Source: Microbacterium sp. SL75 (GTDB taxonomy: Bacteria > Actinomycetota > Actinomycetes > Actinomycetales > Microbacteriaceae). From it: 64,000 nt of DNA. The position numbers and the translations under genes were made by a program. This document shows, one piece after another, positions 25,509 through 32,841 of the stretch. The stretch's first letter is position 1; each line of letters opens with the position of its first letter. A model generated the notes under the pieces. It did no database searches. It saw only the letters and a program-made list of their open reading frames with translations, and was not told the origin of the DNA. The stretch covers positions 2,046,001 through 2,110,000 of the forward strand of contig NZ_CP113067.1 of the NCBI RefSeq assembly GCF_026625865.1, in the 5' to 3' direction.

Positions 25509-26291
25509 ATGCCGATCCCCGCCGCTGGATACCCGCAAGCCGCCGCCCACAGCCCCCGCGTGCAGGTCGTCGAGACGACCGACTCCACCAACGCCGACGT
25601 GATCGCCGCGGTCGCGGCCGACCCCGGCGGCTGGCCGCACCTGTCGCTCCTCGTCACCGACGACCAGCGCGCTGGGCGCGGGCGCCTCGACCGAACCTGG
25701 ACGGCCCCGGCCGGAACCGCCCTCGCCGTCTCGGTCGTCGTCGATGCGACGATGATCCCGGCGGAGCAGCGCGGGTGGATCCCGCTCGCGGCCGGTGCGG
25801 CCATGACCCGCGCCGTTCGCGCCCAGCTCACCGGCCACGGGGGGACGGCCGAGTTGAAGTGGCCCAACGACGTGCTCGTCGACGGGGGCAAGATCTGCGG
25901 CATCCTGGCCGAGGTCGTCCCCGGGGCACCCGACACCGTCGTGGTGGGGGCGGGCGTCAACACCCGGATGGGCCGGACCGATCTTCCGGTGACGACCGCG
26001 ACCTCGTTCGCCGCGATCGGTGCGGACTGCGACGACGACCGGCTGCTCGCCGACTACCTCGAGGATCTCGGTAAGACCCTGGCCCGTCTCGTGCACGACG
26101 ATGTCGAGCGTGTCCACCACGAGATCGAGAAGCTCTGCGCCACCGTCGGCCGAGAGGTGACCGTCGCCCTGCCCGACGGGTCGACGCTCCAGGGCACCGC
26201 CGCGCGTCTGGACCGCGACGGACGGCTCGTCGTCGAAGCCGGCACCATCGAGACCGTCGTCTCGGCCGGCGACGTCGTCCACGTGCGCTGA
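25509..26291 (+). CDS. birA: Biotin-[acetyl-CoA-carboxylase] ligase
   Basis: 260 residues, monofunctional BirA without the N-terminal DNA-binding HTH of the E. coli protein. It activates biotin with ATP and attaches it to the carrier lysine (K554 of the alpha subunit in this window). The catalytic loop is seen as AGRGRLDRTW, with TDSTNAD before it and LKWPNDVLVDGGKICGIL after. The C-terminal SH3-like domain is present (VTVALPDGSTLQG). It is divergent from the carboxylase beta/epsilon operon, so enzyme and modifier are neighbours. Confidence 0.95.
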   Translation: MPIPAAGYPQAAAHSPRVQVVETTDSTNADVIAAVAADPGGWPHLSLLVTDDQRAGRGRLDRTWTAPAGTALAVSVVVDATMIPAEQRGWIPLAAGAAMTRAVRAQLTGHGGTAELKWPNDVLVDGGKICGILAEVVPGAPDTVVVGAGVNTRMGRTDLPVTTATSFAAIGADCDDDRLLADYLEDLGKTLARLVHDDVERVHHEIEKLCATVGREVTVALPDGSTLQGTAARLDRDGRLVVEAGTIETVVSAGDVVHVR

Positions 26292-26338
26292 CGGCGCGGC
26301 ACTCCGCGTGGCGGCGGCACGCGGGCGCCTCCGTCTCG

Positions 26339-26344
26339 CAGAAT
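26339..26344 (+). promoter_or_regulatory. -10 box, leaderless promoter of the PH-domain protein
   Basis: CAGAAT stands 6 nt before the GTG at 26351, which supports that start. Confidence 0.5.
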
Positions 26345-26350
26345 GAGACC

Positions 26351-26908
26351 GTGACCCAGCCGTCGAACTCGATCGGGCGCCCGCGCACGCCGGCGCCGGG
26401 CACGGCTGCGCCCGAGTTGCGCATCGCGCGCCTGCGCTCGCACGCGCGGCGGCTGTTCTGGTCGGCCCTCGTGCTGATCGGGGTCGCCGGGGCCACGGCC
26501 TACTACTACGACAACCTTCCCGCCCCCTACGAGAACTGGATGCTGCTGACGGCGGCGGGCCTGCTCGTGCTGCTGCTCACCGTGATTCCGTACCTCGTGT
26601 GGCTGTCGCACACGTGGACCATCACGACGCGCCGCGTGATCGAGCGCTCGGGACCGTTCGGAGCGAACCGTCGCGAGATCTCGCACGTACGCGGATACGC
26701 GATCCAGATGCGCCGCGGCATCCTGCAACGGATGTGGGGAGCCGGGACCCTCTCGCTCTCGAACGGCGTCGAGCCGGTGCTGCGGCTGAAGAACATCCCG
26801 CACGCGGCTCTGGTGCACGAGACGCTGGTCGACCAGGTCGAGGTCAACCAGATCCTCGCCCACCGCGACGCGCAGACCTTCGGCTCGGGGGCCGTCGGCG
26901 GCGTCTGA
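26351..26908 (+). CDS. PH-domain membrane protein
   Basis: 185 residues. After a Pro-rich N-terminus come two membrane helices (about 36-52 and 62-80). A cytoplasmic bacterial PH domain follows (about 82-165: WTITTRRVIERSGPFGANRREISH, with the Arg-rich strands typical of DUF304/bPH2, then GAGTLSLSNG and LKNIPHAALVHE). Similar small proteins sit near birA and purK in many Actinobacteria; their role is not settled. It stands alone between birA and purK with its own leaderless promoter. Confidence 0.82.
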   Translation: MTQPSNSIGRPRTPAPGTAAPELRIARLRSHARRLFWSALVLIGVAGATAYYYDNLPAPYENWMLLTAAGLLVLLLTVIPYLVWLSHTWTITTRRVIERSGPFGANRREISHVRGYAIQMRRGILQRMWGAGTLSLSNGVEPVLRLKNIPHAALVHETLVDQVEVNQILAHRDAQTFGSGAVGGV

Positions 26909-27010
26909 GCCGAGCCTCGCCCCTCAGAGCCCCAACCGTCGCCGGCAGGCAGTTTCGTCGCGGGAGCCGTGTCGGCATCCGTCCGGCTCGCGTCCCCGCG
27001 GGCGGCCAGA

Positions 27011-27016
27011 CAGAAT
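27011..27016 (+). promoter_or_regulatory. -10 box of purK
   Basis: CAGAAT, followed by a short leader with the ribosome site GGAAGGAG (27028-27034 region) before the ATG at 27039. Unlike its neighbours, this gene appears to be led. Confidence 0.45.
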
Positions 27017-27038
27017 GGATGCCGACGGAAGGAGCGGC

Positions 27039-28172
27039 ATGGCGCTGCGAGTCGGAGTGGTCGGTGGCGGACAGCTGGCGCGGATGATGATCGCGCCCGC
27101 CGTGGAGCTCGGGGTCGAGATCCGCGTCCTCGCCGAGAGCGAGGGCATGTCGGCCGCGCTCGCCGCGACAGCGGTCGGCGACTACCGCGACGCCGACACC
27201 GTGCTGGCTTTCGCCCGCGACGTCGACGTGATCACCTTCGACCACGAGCACGTGCCGCAAGATGTGCTCGCCGCCCTCGTCGACGCCGGTGTCAGCGTCC
27301 ACCCGGGGCCGGCACCCCTCGGGGTCGCGCAGGACAAGCTGGTCATGCGCGCCAAGATGGCCGAGCTGGGGCTCCCGCAGCCCGACTGGGCGGCGGTGTC
27401 CGCGGCATCCGAGCTGAAGGACTTCCTCGACGCCCACGGCGGCCGCGCCGTCGTGAAGACGCCGCGGGGCGGATACGACGGCAAGGGCGTGCGGGTCGTG
27501 TCGGCCGCGACCGAAGCCGAAGACTGGTTCGCCGCCCTCGCCGAGGATGGCAACGGCGGCTCGCTCCTGGTCGAGGAGCTCGTCGATTTCACGCGCGAAC
27601 TCGCCCAGCAGGTGGCACGTCGTCCCTCGGGCGAGGTGCGCGCCTACCCCGTGGTCGAGACCGTGCAGCGCGACGGCGTGTGCGCCGAGGTCGTCGCCCC
27701 GGCTCCTCGCGCCGACGCCCGCGTGCAGCGCGTGGCCGCCGAGATCGGCGTCGCCGTCGCCGAGGGGCTCGGTGTCACGGGCATGCTCGCCGTCGAGCTC
27801 TTCGAGACGAGCGACGAGCGCATCCTCATCAACGAACTCGCCATGCGCCCCCACAACAGCGGTCACTGGACGCAGGACGGAGCGGTCACGAGCCAGTTCG
27901 AGCAGCACCTGCGCGCGGTCCTCGATCTGCCCCTCGGATCGACGGATGCCGTGGCACCCTGGTCGGTGATGATCAACGTCCTGGGTGGGCCTGCCGAAGG
28001 CACCCTCGACGAGCGGTTCTCCGCGGCGATGGCCGCGCACCCCGCCGCGAAGATCCACACCTACGGCAAAGCCCCGCGTCCGGGCCGCAAGGTCGGTCAC
28101 GTCAACGTCATCGGTGAGGACCTCGACGACGTCGTCTACGAGGGCCGCGCGGCCGCCGCGTTCTTCGACTGA
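27039..28172 (+). CDS. purK: 5-(carboxyamino)imidazole ribonucleotide synthase
   Basis: 377 residues, ATP-grasp. It converts AIR, ATP and bicarbonate to N5-CAIR in purine synthesis. It begins [14 protein letters not shown], the PurK N-terminal signature. The ATP-grasp loop is [13 protein letters not shown], the catalytic region is [13 protein letters not shown], and the metal site is [15 protein letters not shown]. An in-frame ATG 8 codons upstream is rejected because the ribosome site GGAAGGAG precedes 27039. purE follows 46 nt downstream, the expected partner. Confidence 0.96.
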   Translation: MALRVGVVGGGQLARMMIAPAVELGVEIRVLAESEGMSAALAATAVGDYRDADTVLAFARDVDVITFDHEHVPQDVLAALVDAGVSVHPGPAPLGVAQDKLVMRAKMAELGLPQPDWAAVSAASELKDFLDAHGGRAVVKTPRGGYDGKGVRVVSAATEAEDWFAALAEDGNGGSLLVEELVDFTRELAQQVARRPSGEVRAYPVVETVQRDGVCAEVVAPAPRADARVQRVAAEIGVAVAEGLGVTGMLAVELFETSDERILINELAMRPHNSGHWTQDGAVTSQFEQHLRAVLDLPLGSTDAVAPWSVMINVLGGPAEGTLDERFSAAMAAHPAAKIHTYGKAPRPGRKVGHVNVIGEDLDDVVYEGRAAAAFFD

Positions 28173-28206
28173 GCGCGCCGTTCCGAGATCTTCCAGCGAG
28201 TCCACC

Positions 28207-28212
28207 TACCCT
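28207..28212 (+). promoter_or_regulatory. -10 box, leaderless promoter of purE
   Basis: TACCCT stands exactly 6 nt before the GTG at 28219, which decides that start. Confidence 0.6.
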
Positions 28213-28218
28213 GGACCG

Positions 28219-28734
28219 GTGACCCGGCCGCTGCATTCTTCCGAGACGCCCGTGGTCGGCGTCGTCATGGGCTCCGACTCCGACTGGCGCGTGATGAACG
28301 CCGCCAGCGAAGTGCTGACCGAGTTCGGCATCCCGCACGAGGTCGAGGTGGTCTCGGCGCACCGCACACCCGACAAGCTCGTCCGTTACGGGCGAGAGGC
28401 GCGTGAACGCGGGCTGCGCGCCATCATCGCGGGGGCCGGGGGTGCGGCGCACCTGCCGGGCATGCTGGCATCCGTCACCGCCCTCCCCGTCATCGGGGTG
28501 CCGGTGCAGCTGGCGACGCTCGACGGCCTCGACTCGCTGCTCTCGATCGTCCAGATGCCCGCGGGCATCCCCGTGGCGACCGTCTCGATCAACGGGGCGA
28601 AGAACGCCGGTCTCCTGGCCGCGCGGATCCTCGGCAGCGCCGACGCCGCCCTCGCCGAACGCGTCGAGGCCTACGCGCGCGAACTCGAAGCGCAGGTCGA
28701 AGAGAAGAACCGACGTCTGAAGGACTCCCTATGA
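28219..28734 (+). CDS. purE: N5-carboxyaminoimidazole ribonucleotide mutase
   Basis: 171 residues, class I PurE. It moves the carboxyl group of N5-CAIR to give CAIR, the step after PurK. Active-site motifs are [37 protein letters not shown] and GVPVQ, with [11 protein letters not shown] after. The frame is open further upstream inside purK, but leaderless promoter spacing and family length select the GTG. Its stop overlaps the LCP gene start by 4 nt (ATGA), so a cell-wall ligase gene is translationally coupled to purine synthesis. Confidence 0.95.
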   Translation: MTRPLHSSETPVVGVVMGSDSDWRVMNAASEVLTEFGIPHEVEVVSAHRTPDKLVRYGREARERGLRAIIAGAGGAAHLPGMLASVTALPVIGVPVQLATLDGLDSLLSIVQMPAGIPVATVSINGAKNAGLLAARILGSADAALAERVEAYARELEAQVEEKNRRLKDSL

Positions 28735-30194
28735 CGCTCGCGGCCGCTCGTCCACGATCCCAGGCGCACGTCGTCGAGCAGCGTCCCCTGCGCAACCCCG
28801 ACGCCACCTCGACGGCCGTCATGACGCGCCGCGGCTGGTGGCTCGTCGCGTTGAACTTCCTGCTCCCGGGCTCCGCCCAGGTGCTCGCCGGCAACAGGCG
28901 GCTGGGGCGGTTCGGCCTCGCAGCGACCCTGCTGATGTGGACCATCCTCGTGCTCGCGGGACTCGGTGCGCTGCTCATGCCCAGCGGACTGTTCGCCCTG
29001 GCAACCGGATCGTTCATCCCCGACTTCCTGTCGTGGTTCCGCCCCCTCCCACTGACACTCGTGCAGATCGTCCTCGTCGCCTACATCGTGCTGTGGGTCG
29101 TGCTCACGATCGACACCCTCCGACTGGTCCGACTGGTCCGTCTGCGCGCGTTCTCGCGCGTGGGCGTGGCGTTCGTCTCCGTCGCGCTCCTCGTGCTCTC
29201 GGGCTCGGGCGCGGCGTGGGCCGCGCAGACCGCGGGCACGACCCGAGACACCTTCTCGGAGTTGTTCGCGCAGTCCGCCCCCGTCGTGCCGCCGTCGGAC
29301 GGGTACTACAACATCCTCCTTCTCGGCGCCGACTCCGGTGAGGGGCGGGACTCGATGCGCTTCGACAGCATCTCGGTCGTCTCGATCAACGCCGACACCG
29401 GAGCGACCACCATCACCGGCATCCCGCGCGACATGCCGCACTTCCCCTTCGCGCCGGGACCGATGCAGGACAAGTACCCGAACGGCCACACCGGCTATGC
29501 CAACGCGACCTGCGGCTGGGGGAGCGGCATCAATCAGCTCCGCACCGAGGTCGAGGTGTGCCAGGACGGCAACACGCTCTACCCGAACGCCTTTTCTCAG
29601 GGATCCGAGCCCGGCATCGAAGCGACGAAGGATGCCGCCGAGGGGATCATGGGCATCCAGATCCCGTACTACGTGCTCATCGACATGAAGGGCTTCGCCG
29701 ACCTGGTCGACGCGCTCGGCGGCGTCGACATCGACGTCAAGGAGCGCCTGCCGAAGGGTGGCCCCGCCTACGACGGCCAGCCCGTCGACGACTGGGCCTT
29801 CGGCTGGGTCGAGGCCGGACAGCAGCACATGAACGGCGACACCGCGCAGTGGTACGCCCGCTCGCGGTACACGACGAGCGACTTCGATCGCATGCGCCGT
29901 CAGCGCGAGCTGCAGGAGGCGATCCTCGCGCAGACCACCCCGCAGAACGTGCTCGCGCACTTCCAGGACGTCGCCACCGCGGGCACCAACATCGTCGAGA
30001 CCGACCTGCCGCAGGGCCTCATCGCCCCGACCCTGGTGAACCTGGCGCTCAAGGCCAAAGACCAGCCGGTCGGCACCCTCGAGCTCACCCCGGCGGGCGG
30101 CGTCGACGAGTTCGACCCCGACTACGCCCAGGTGCAGCAGATGGTGCACGACAAGCTGCACCCGCCGACCGAGACGGAGGCGCCCTCCTCGTGA
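28731..30194 (+). CDS. LytR-CpsA-Psr (LCP) family glycopolymer transferase
   Basis: 487 residues. About four N-terminal membrane helices (near 38-60, 65-85, 105-130, 140-162) put the catalytic domain outside. LCP domain about 190-390, with [20 protein letters not shown], the Arg-rich pyrophosphate-binding ITGIPRDM, a Tyr/Asp-containing loop and the late motif [19 protein letters not shown]. These enzymes move polyprenyl-linked polymers such as teichoic acid, capsule or arabinogalactan to peptidoglycan. An insert with two cysteines (ATCGWG, EVCQDG) is present. It overlaps purE (ATGA) and the next glycosyltransferase (GTGA) and opens the surface-polymer locus. Confidence 0.93.
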   Translation: MTLAAARPRSQAHVVEQRPLRNPDATSTAVMTRRGWWLVALNFLLPGSAQVLAGNRRLGRFGLAATLLMWTILVLAGLGALLMPSGLFALATGSFIPDFLSWFRPLPLTLVQIVLVAYIVLWVVLTIDTLRLVRLVRLRAFSRVGVAFVSVALLVLSGSGAAWAAQTAGTTRDTFSELFAQSAPVVPPSDGYYNILLLGADSGEGRDSMRFDSISVVSINADTGATTITGIPRDMPHFPFAPGPMQDKYPNGHTGYANATCGWGSGINQLRTEVEVCQDGNTLYPNAFSQGSEPGIEATKDAAEGIMGIQIPYYVLIDMKGFADLVDALGGVDIDVKERLPKGGPAYDGQPVDDWAFGWVEAGQQHMNGDTAQWYARSRYTTSDFDRMRRQRELQEAILAQTTPQNVLAHFQDVATAGTNIVETDLPQGLIAPTLVNLALKAKDQPVGTLELTPAGGVDEFDPDYAQVQQMVHDKLHPPTETEAPSS

Positions 30195-31294
30195 CCGTGA
30201 CCCTGCGCGTCGTGCTGGATCAGCTCGTCGCCCCGACTTCCCGCGACCTCGCCGAAGCCTCGGCCTCGCTGACCGAGGCCCTCATCGCCACCGCCCCGCG
30301 CGGCTGCGATGTCGGGGCCATCGTCCCGTCGCCGGGCATCCCCGACGACGATGCCATCGCCGGTCTCAGCTCCGAGACGCGTCTGTCGATGCGTCGGCGC
30401 GAGCTCGCGGCATCATGGCAGCTGGGGGTGGCTCCCGGCATCGGCAAGGGACTCATCCACTCGCCGACCCCGCTGGCGCCGCTGGTGCGTCACGACCGCG
30501 TCAACGAGACGCACCAGATCGTGGTGACGGTGTGGGACCTGCGGGCGTGGGAGACCCCCGAGGAGCTGCCCAAGGCCGAGGTCCTCGCCGCTCGAGCGTT
30601 GCTGTCGCGAGTGGGAAAGCACGCCGACGCGGTGATCGTCCCCACGCACGCCATGGCCGAGCGCCTCGCAGAGGTCGCGAAGGCCAAGCTGGTGAAGAAA
30701 GTCCGTGTGATCAACGGGGCCCCGGCAGCGGGGCTGCGCGTCCCGTCGGATGCGGTGGGGAGGCTCCGCGCCCTCGATCTGCCTCAGACCTTCGTCGCCG
30801 CCGCCGGAGGGAGCGCGGCCTCCGACGCCCTCGGCGCGGCTTTCGCGGCCGTGGTCGCGTCCGGCTGGGAGGGCGACGTCGTCGTCCTCGACGTCCCCGA
30901 GGGGGAGGAGCCGGCCGTCATCGACATCGCCTCGGCCGCGGGCCTCGCCGAGACGCGGATCCACGCCCGCGGCTCCCTCGACCGCTGGGATCGCGCAGCG
31001 GTCCTCTCGCACGCCGCGGCCTTCGTCGCCGCGAGCCCCCGGGTCGACTGGCCGTGGCGGGCGGTCGACGCCCTCGCGGTGGGTGTCCCCATCGCCGCCG
31101 TCGACACCCCGGTGCTGCACGAAGTGCTCGCCGATGCCGCAGCGTTCGCGACCTCCGACCAGCTCGGTGCCGCCCTCGAGCGTGCCCTGGGCGAGGACGC
31201 CGAGCGACTGCGGGTCCTGGCCGGCGACCGCGCCAAGGGCTTCGCGTGGAGAGCGTCGGCCGAGCGGGTGTGGGCGCTGCACGCGGAGCTGTGA
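30191..31294 (+). CDS. GT4-like glycosyltransferase
   Basis: 367 residues with a GT-B layout. The N-terminal half has GLIHSPTPLAPLV and TVWDLRAWETP. The linker HADAVIVPTHAMAERLAE is the usual acceptor/donor-domain transition, and the C-terminal half ends WRAVDALAVGVPIAAVDTPVLHEVLADAA, the GT4 donor loop. The classical EX7E is weakly kept (a single His/Glu pair, HEVL). Probably a mannosyl- or similar hexosyltransferase acting in the cytoplasm on the polymer exported by this locus; donor and acceptor are unknown. It starts with a GTG overlapping the LCP stop (GTGA). Confidence 0.8.
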   Translation: MTVTLRVVLDQLVAPTSRDLAEASASLTEALIATAPRGCDVGAIVPSPGIPDDDAIAGLSSETRLSMRRRELAASWQLGVAPGIGKGLIHSPTPLAPLVRHDRVNETHQIVVTVWDLRAWETPEELPKAEVLAARALLSRVGKHADAVIVPTHAMAERLAEVAKAKLVKKVRVINGAPAAGLRVPSDAVGRLRALDLPQTFVAAAGGSAASDALGAAFAAVVASGWEGDVVVLDVPEGEEPAVIDIASAAGLAETRIHARGSLDRWDRAAVLSHAAAFVAASPRVDWPWRAVDALAVGVPIAAVDTPVLHEVLADAAAFATSDQLGAALERALGEDAERLRVLAGDRAKGFAWRASAERVWALHAEL

Positions 31295-31307
31295 GGTCGA
31301 CGGCCCC

Positions 31308-31313
31308 TATGCT
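31308..31313 (+). promoter_or_regulatory. -10 box, leaderless promoter of GT2 gene
   Basis: TATGCT stands 7 nt before the ATG at 31321. Confidence 0.5.
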
Positions 31314-31320
31314 CGACAGC

Positions 31321-32130
31321 ATGACTGCGCGCGTCGGGATCGTCGTCCGTACCCGGCGGCGGCCGGACTTCCTCCGACGGGCGCTCAGCGACATCGGCGC
31401 TCAGACCTTCGTCGACCACCGGGTCATCGTGGTGAACGACGGGGGAGACCCCGCCGAGGTCGAATCGATCGTCTCGGGGGCCGGCCTCGACGTCTCCGCC
31501 CTACACATCGCGGACGGTGAGGGCGGTCGCTGCGTCGCTGCGAATCGGGGTGTTCGCGACGTTGGTACCGAGTATGTCGTGCTTCACGACGACGACGATC
31601 GCTGGCATCCCGAGTTCCTCTCTCGAACCCTCGCGTGGCTCGACGCGACCCCTTCTGACGCGGCCGTCGCCGTGCCGACAGAGATCGTCTACGAAGAGAA
31701 GCGCGAAGGTGCATGGGTCGAGGTCGGGCGGGCGCCGTTCTGGGCGGGTATGCAACGCATCTCGCTGACCGAGATGCTCAGCGTGAACCGGGCTGTCCCC
31801 ATTTCGGTTCTCTATCGGCGGTCGATCCACAACGAGATCGGTTGGTACGACGAGTCGCTCGACGCCGTGGAGGACTGGGATCTCTACCTTCGGATCCTTC
31901 GGCACGGGGGGATCGGCTTCCTCCCGGGAGAAGCGCTCGCTTTCTGGACGCAGAGACCGGATGCCACGGGCCTCGACGCCAACAGCATGTTCGCCCTCAC
32001 CGAGGTGCACGCCGTCGATGATGCGCGGGTACGTGATCGTGCGCTCGCGGAGTGGATCGGGCGCGAGGGCGACGGGCTGCCGCTGTACCTGGCGGCGTTG
32101 CAGGCGGAGCCTCAAGGCGCATGTCGATGA
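31321..32130 (+). CDS. GT2 glycosyltransferase, C-terminus apparently frameshifted
   Basis: 269 residues as read. It begins VGIVVRTRRRPDFLRRALSD, a GT2/GT-A start, with VIVVNDGGDP (donor loop), VLHDDDDRWHP (DXD metal site) and a catalytic-domain end near AVEDWDLYLRIL. The reading ends abruptly at QAEPQGACR. One nucleotide out of frame, the sequence continues with LKAHVDERLAASAARVRAEI and on to 32257, a tail that reads as a natural helical terminus. A single extra C in GAGCCTC (32110-32111) explains this. The N-terminal catalytic domain is intact, so activity may remain. Leaderless start. Confidence 0.82.
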   Translation: MTARVGIVVRTRRRPDFLRRALSDIGAQTFVDHRVIVVNDGGDPAEVESIVSGAGLDVSALHIADGEGGRCVAANRGVRDVGTEYVVLHDDDDRWHPEFLSRTLAWLDATPSDAAVAVPTEIVYEEKREGAWVEVGRAPFWAGMQRISLTEMLSVNRAVPISVLYRRSIHNEIGWYDESLDAVEDWDLYLRILRHGGIGFLPGEALAFWTQRPDATGLDANSMFALTEVHAVDDARVRDRALAEWIGREGDGLPLYLAALQAEPQGACR

Positions 32131-32257
32131 GCGGCTTGCGGCAAGTGCGGCTCGGGTGCGTGCGGAGATCCGGGATGATCTTCGACATGAGCTCGATGCT
32201 CACCAGCCGTTGTGGTCGCGCGTGCGGAGATTGCGTCGACGGATCTCCCGTCAGTGA
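32111..32257 (+). other. Displaced C-terminal tail of the GT2 gene (frame +1)
   Basis: If one C of 32110-32111 is ignored, the frame reads on from Glu with LKAHVDERLAASAAR, then alternating Arg/Glu helix sequence, DAHQPLWSRVRRLRRR and a stop at 32257. The amphipathic, Arg-rich ending is common in surface-polysaccharide glycosyltransferases. Either a recent frameshift or a sequencing slip. Confidence 0.65.
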
Positions 32258-32307
32258 AGACCTGGCGTTTCGCGGCGTGGGCGGCTGCGGGTTCCTCGCC
32301 GCACCCG

Positions 32308-32313
32308 CATAAT
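32308..32313 (+). promoter_or_regulatory. -10 box, leaderless promoter of lipoprotein gene
   Basis: CATAAT stands 6 nt before the GTG at 32320, in a short AT-rich patch (CATAATATTG) that stands out from the surrounding GC-rich sequence. It selects the start. Confidence 0.6.
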
Positions 32314-32319
32314 ATTGCC

Positions 32320-32841
32320 GTGAAGTACGCCATCGACGCCGCCGTTTCGTCCTCCCTCCGGCGCACGCGCGTCGTGCTGCCCGTCTTGCTCCTCGCCGGG
32401 GTGCTCACATTCTCCGGATGTGCCGGGACCTCCGGCTCTGCCACTCCGACTCCGACCACGTCGGGGCCCACTGCTACGCCTACGGTCTCGCCCGACGCCA
32501 CCGGGACGCCGTCTCCCGCTCCCACCGCGGGGGGCTCCGAGGCGACGGCGGCACCTTTCAACGGGGAGATCCTCATCGTCACCTCCGAGGTCCGCGACGG
32601 TGCTCTACAGGTTTCCGCGATGGTTCCCGGGGTTTCCGAGTCCGGTGGAACGTGCTCGCTCACGCTCGTCTCCTCGGGGGCGACGGTCGACTCCGCCGCG
32701 AACGAGGGCAAGGACGTGACCTACTGCGGCCTCATGACGATCGCCGTCGGCGACGAGGCCGACCCGGCTTTCCAGGTCACATACTCATCGCGCACGACCT
32801 CGGCCAAGTCCGCAGTGACGACGGTCGAGCCGGCCTCGTGA
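32320..32841 (+). CDS. Small secreted lipoprotein, unknown function
   Basis: 173 residues. A lipoprotein signal peptide (RRTRV, hydrophobic core LPVLLLAGVLTF) ends in the lipobox FSGC, so the mature protein is attached to the outer membrane face by the cysteine near residue 31. A Thr/Pro/Ser linker follows (TPTPTTSGPTATPTVSP), then a small beta-rich domain with two cysteines (GTCSLTL, VTYCGL) that could bond. I do not recognise the domain. Its stop overlaps the repeat-protein start by GTGA, so both surface proteins are made together. Confidence 0.8.
   Translation: MKYAIDAAVSSSLRRTRVVLPVLLLAGVLTFSGCAGTSGSATPTPTTSGPTATPTVSPDATGTPSPAPTAGGSEATAAPFNGEILIVTSEVRDGALQVSAMVPGVSESGGTCSLTLVSSGATVDSAANEGKDVTYCGLMTIAVGDEADPAFQVTYSSRTTSAKSAVTTVEPAS

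Noticed and set aside
23780..26074. 764-codon + strand open frame
   Set aside because: Antisense to the carboxylase beta gene and out of frame over birA.
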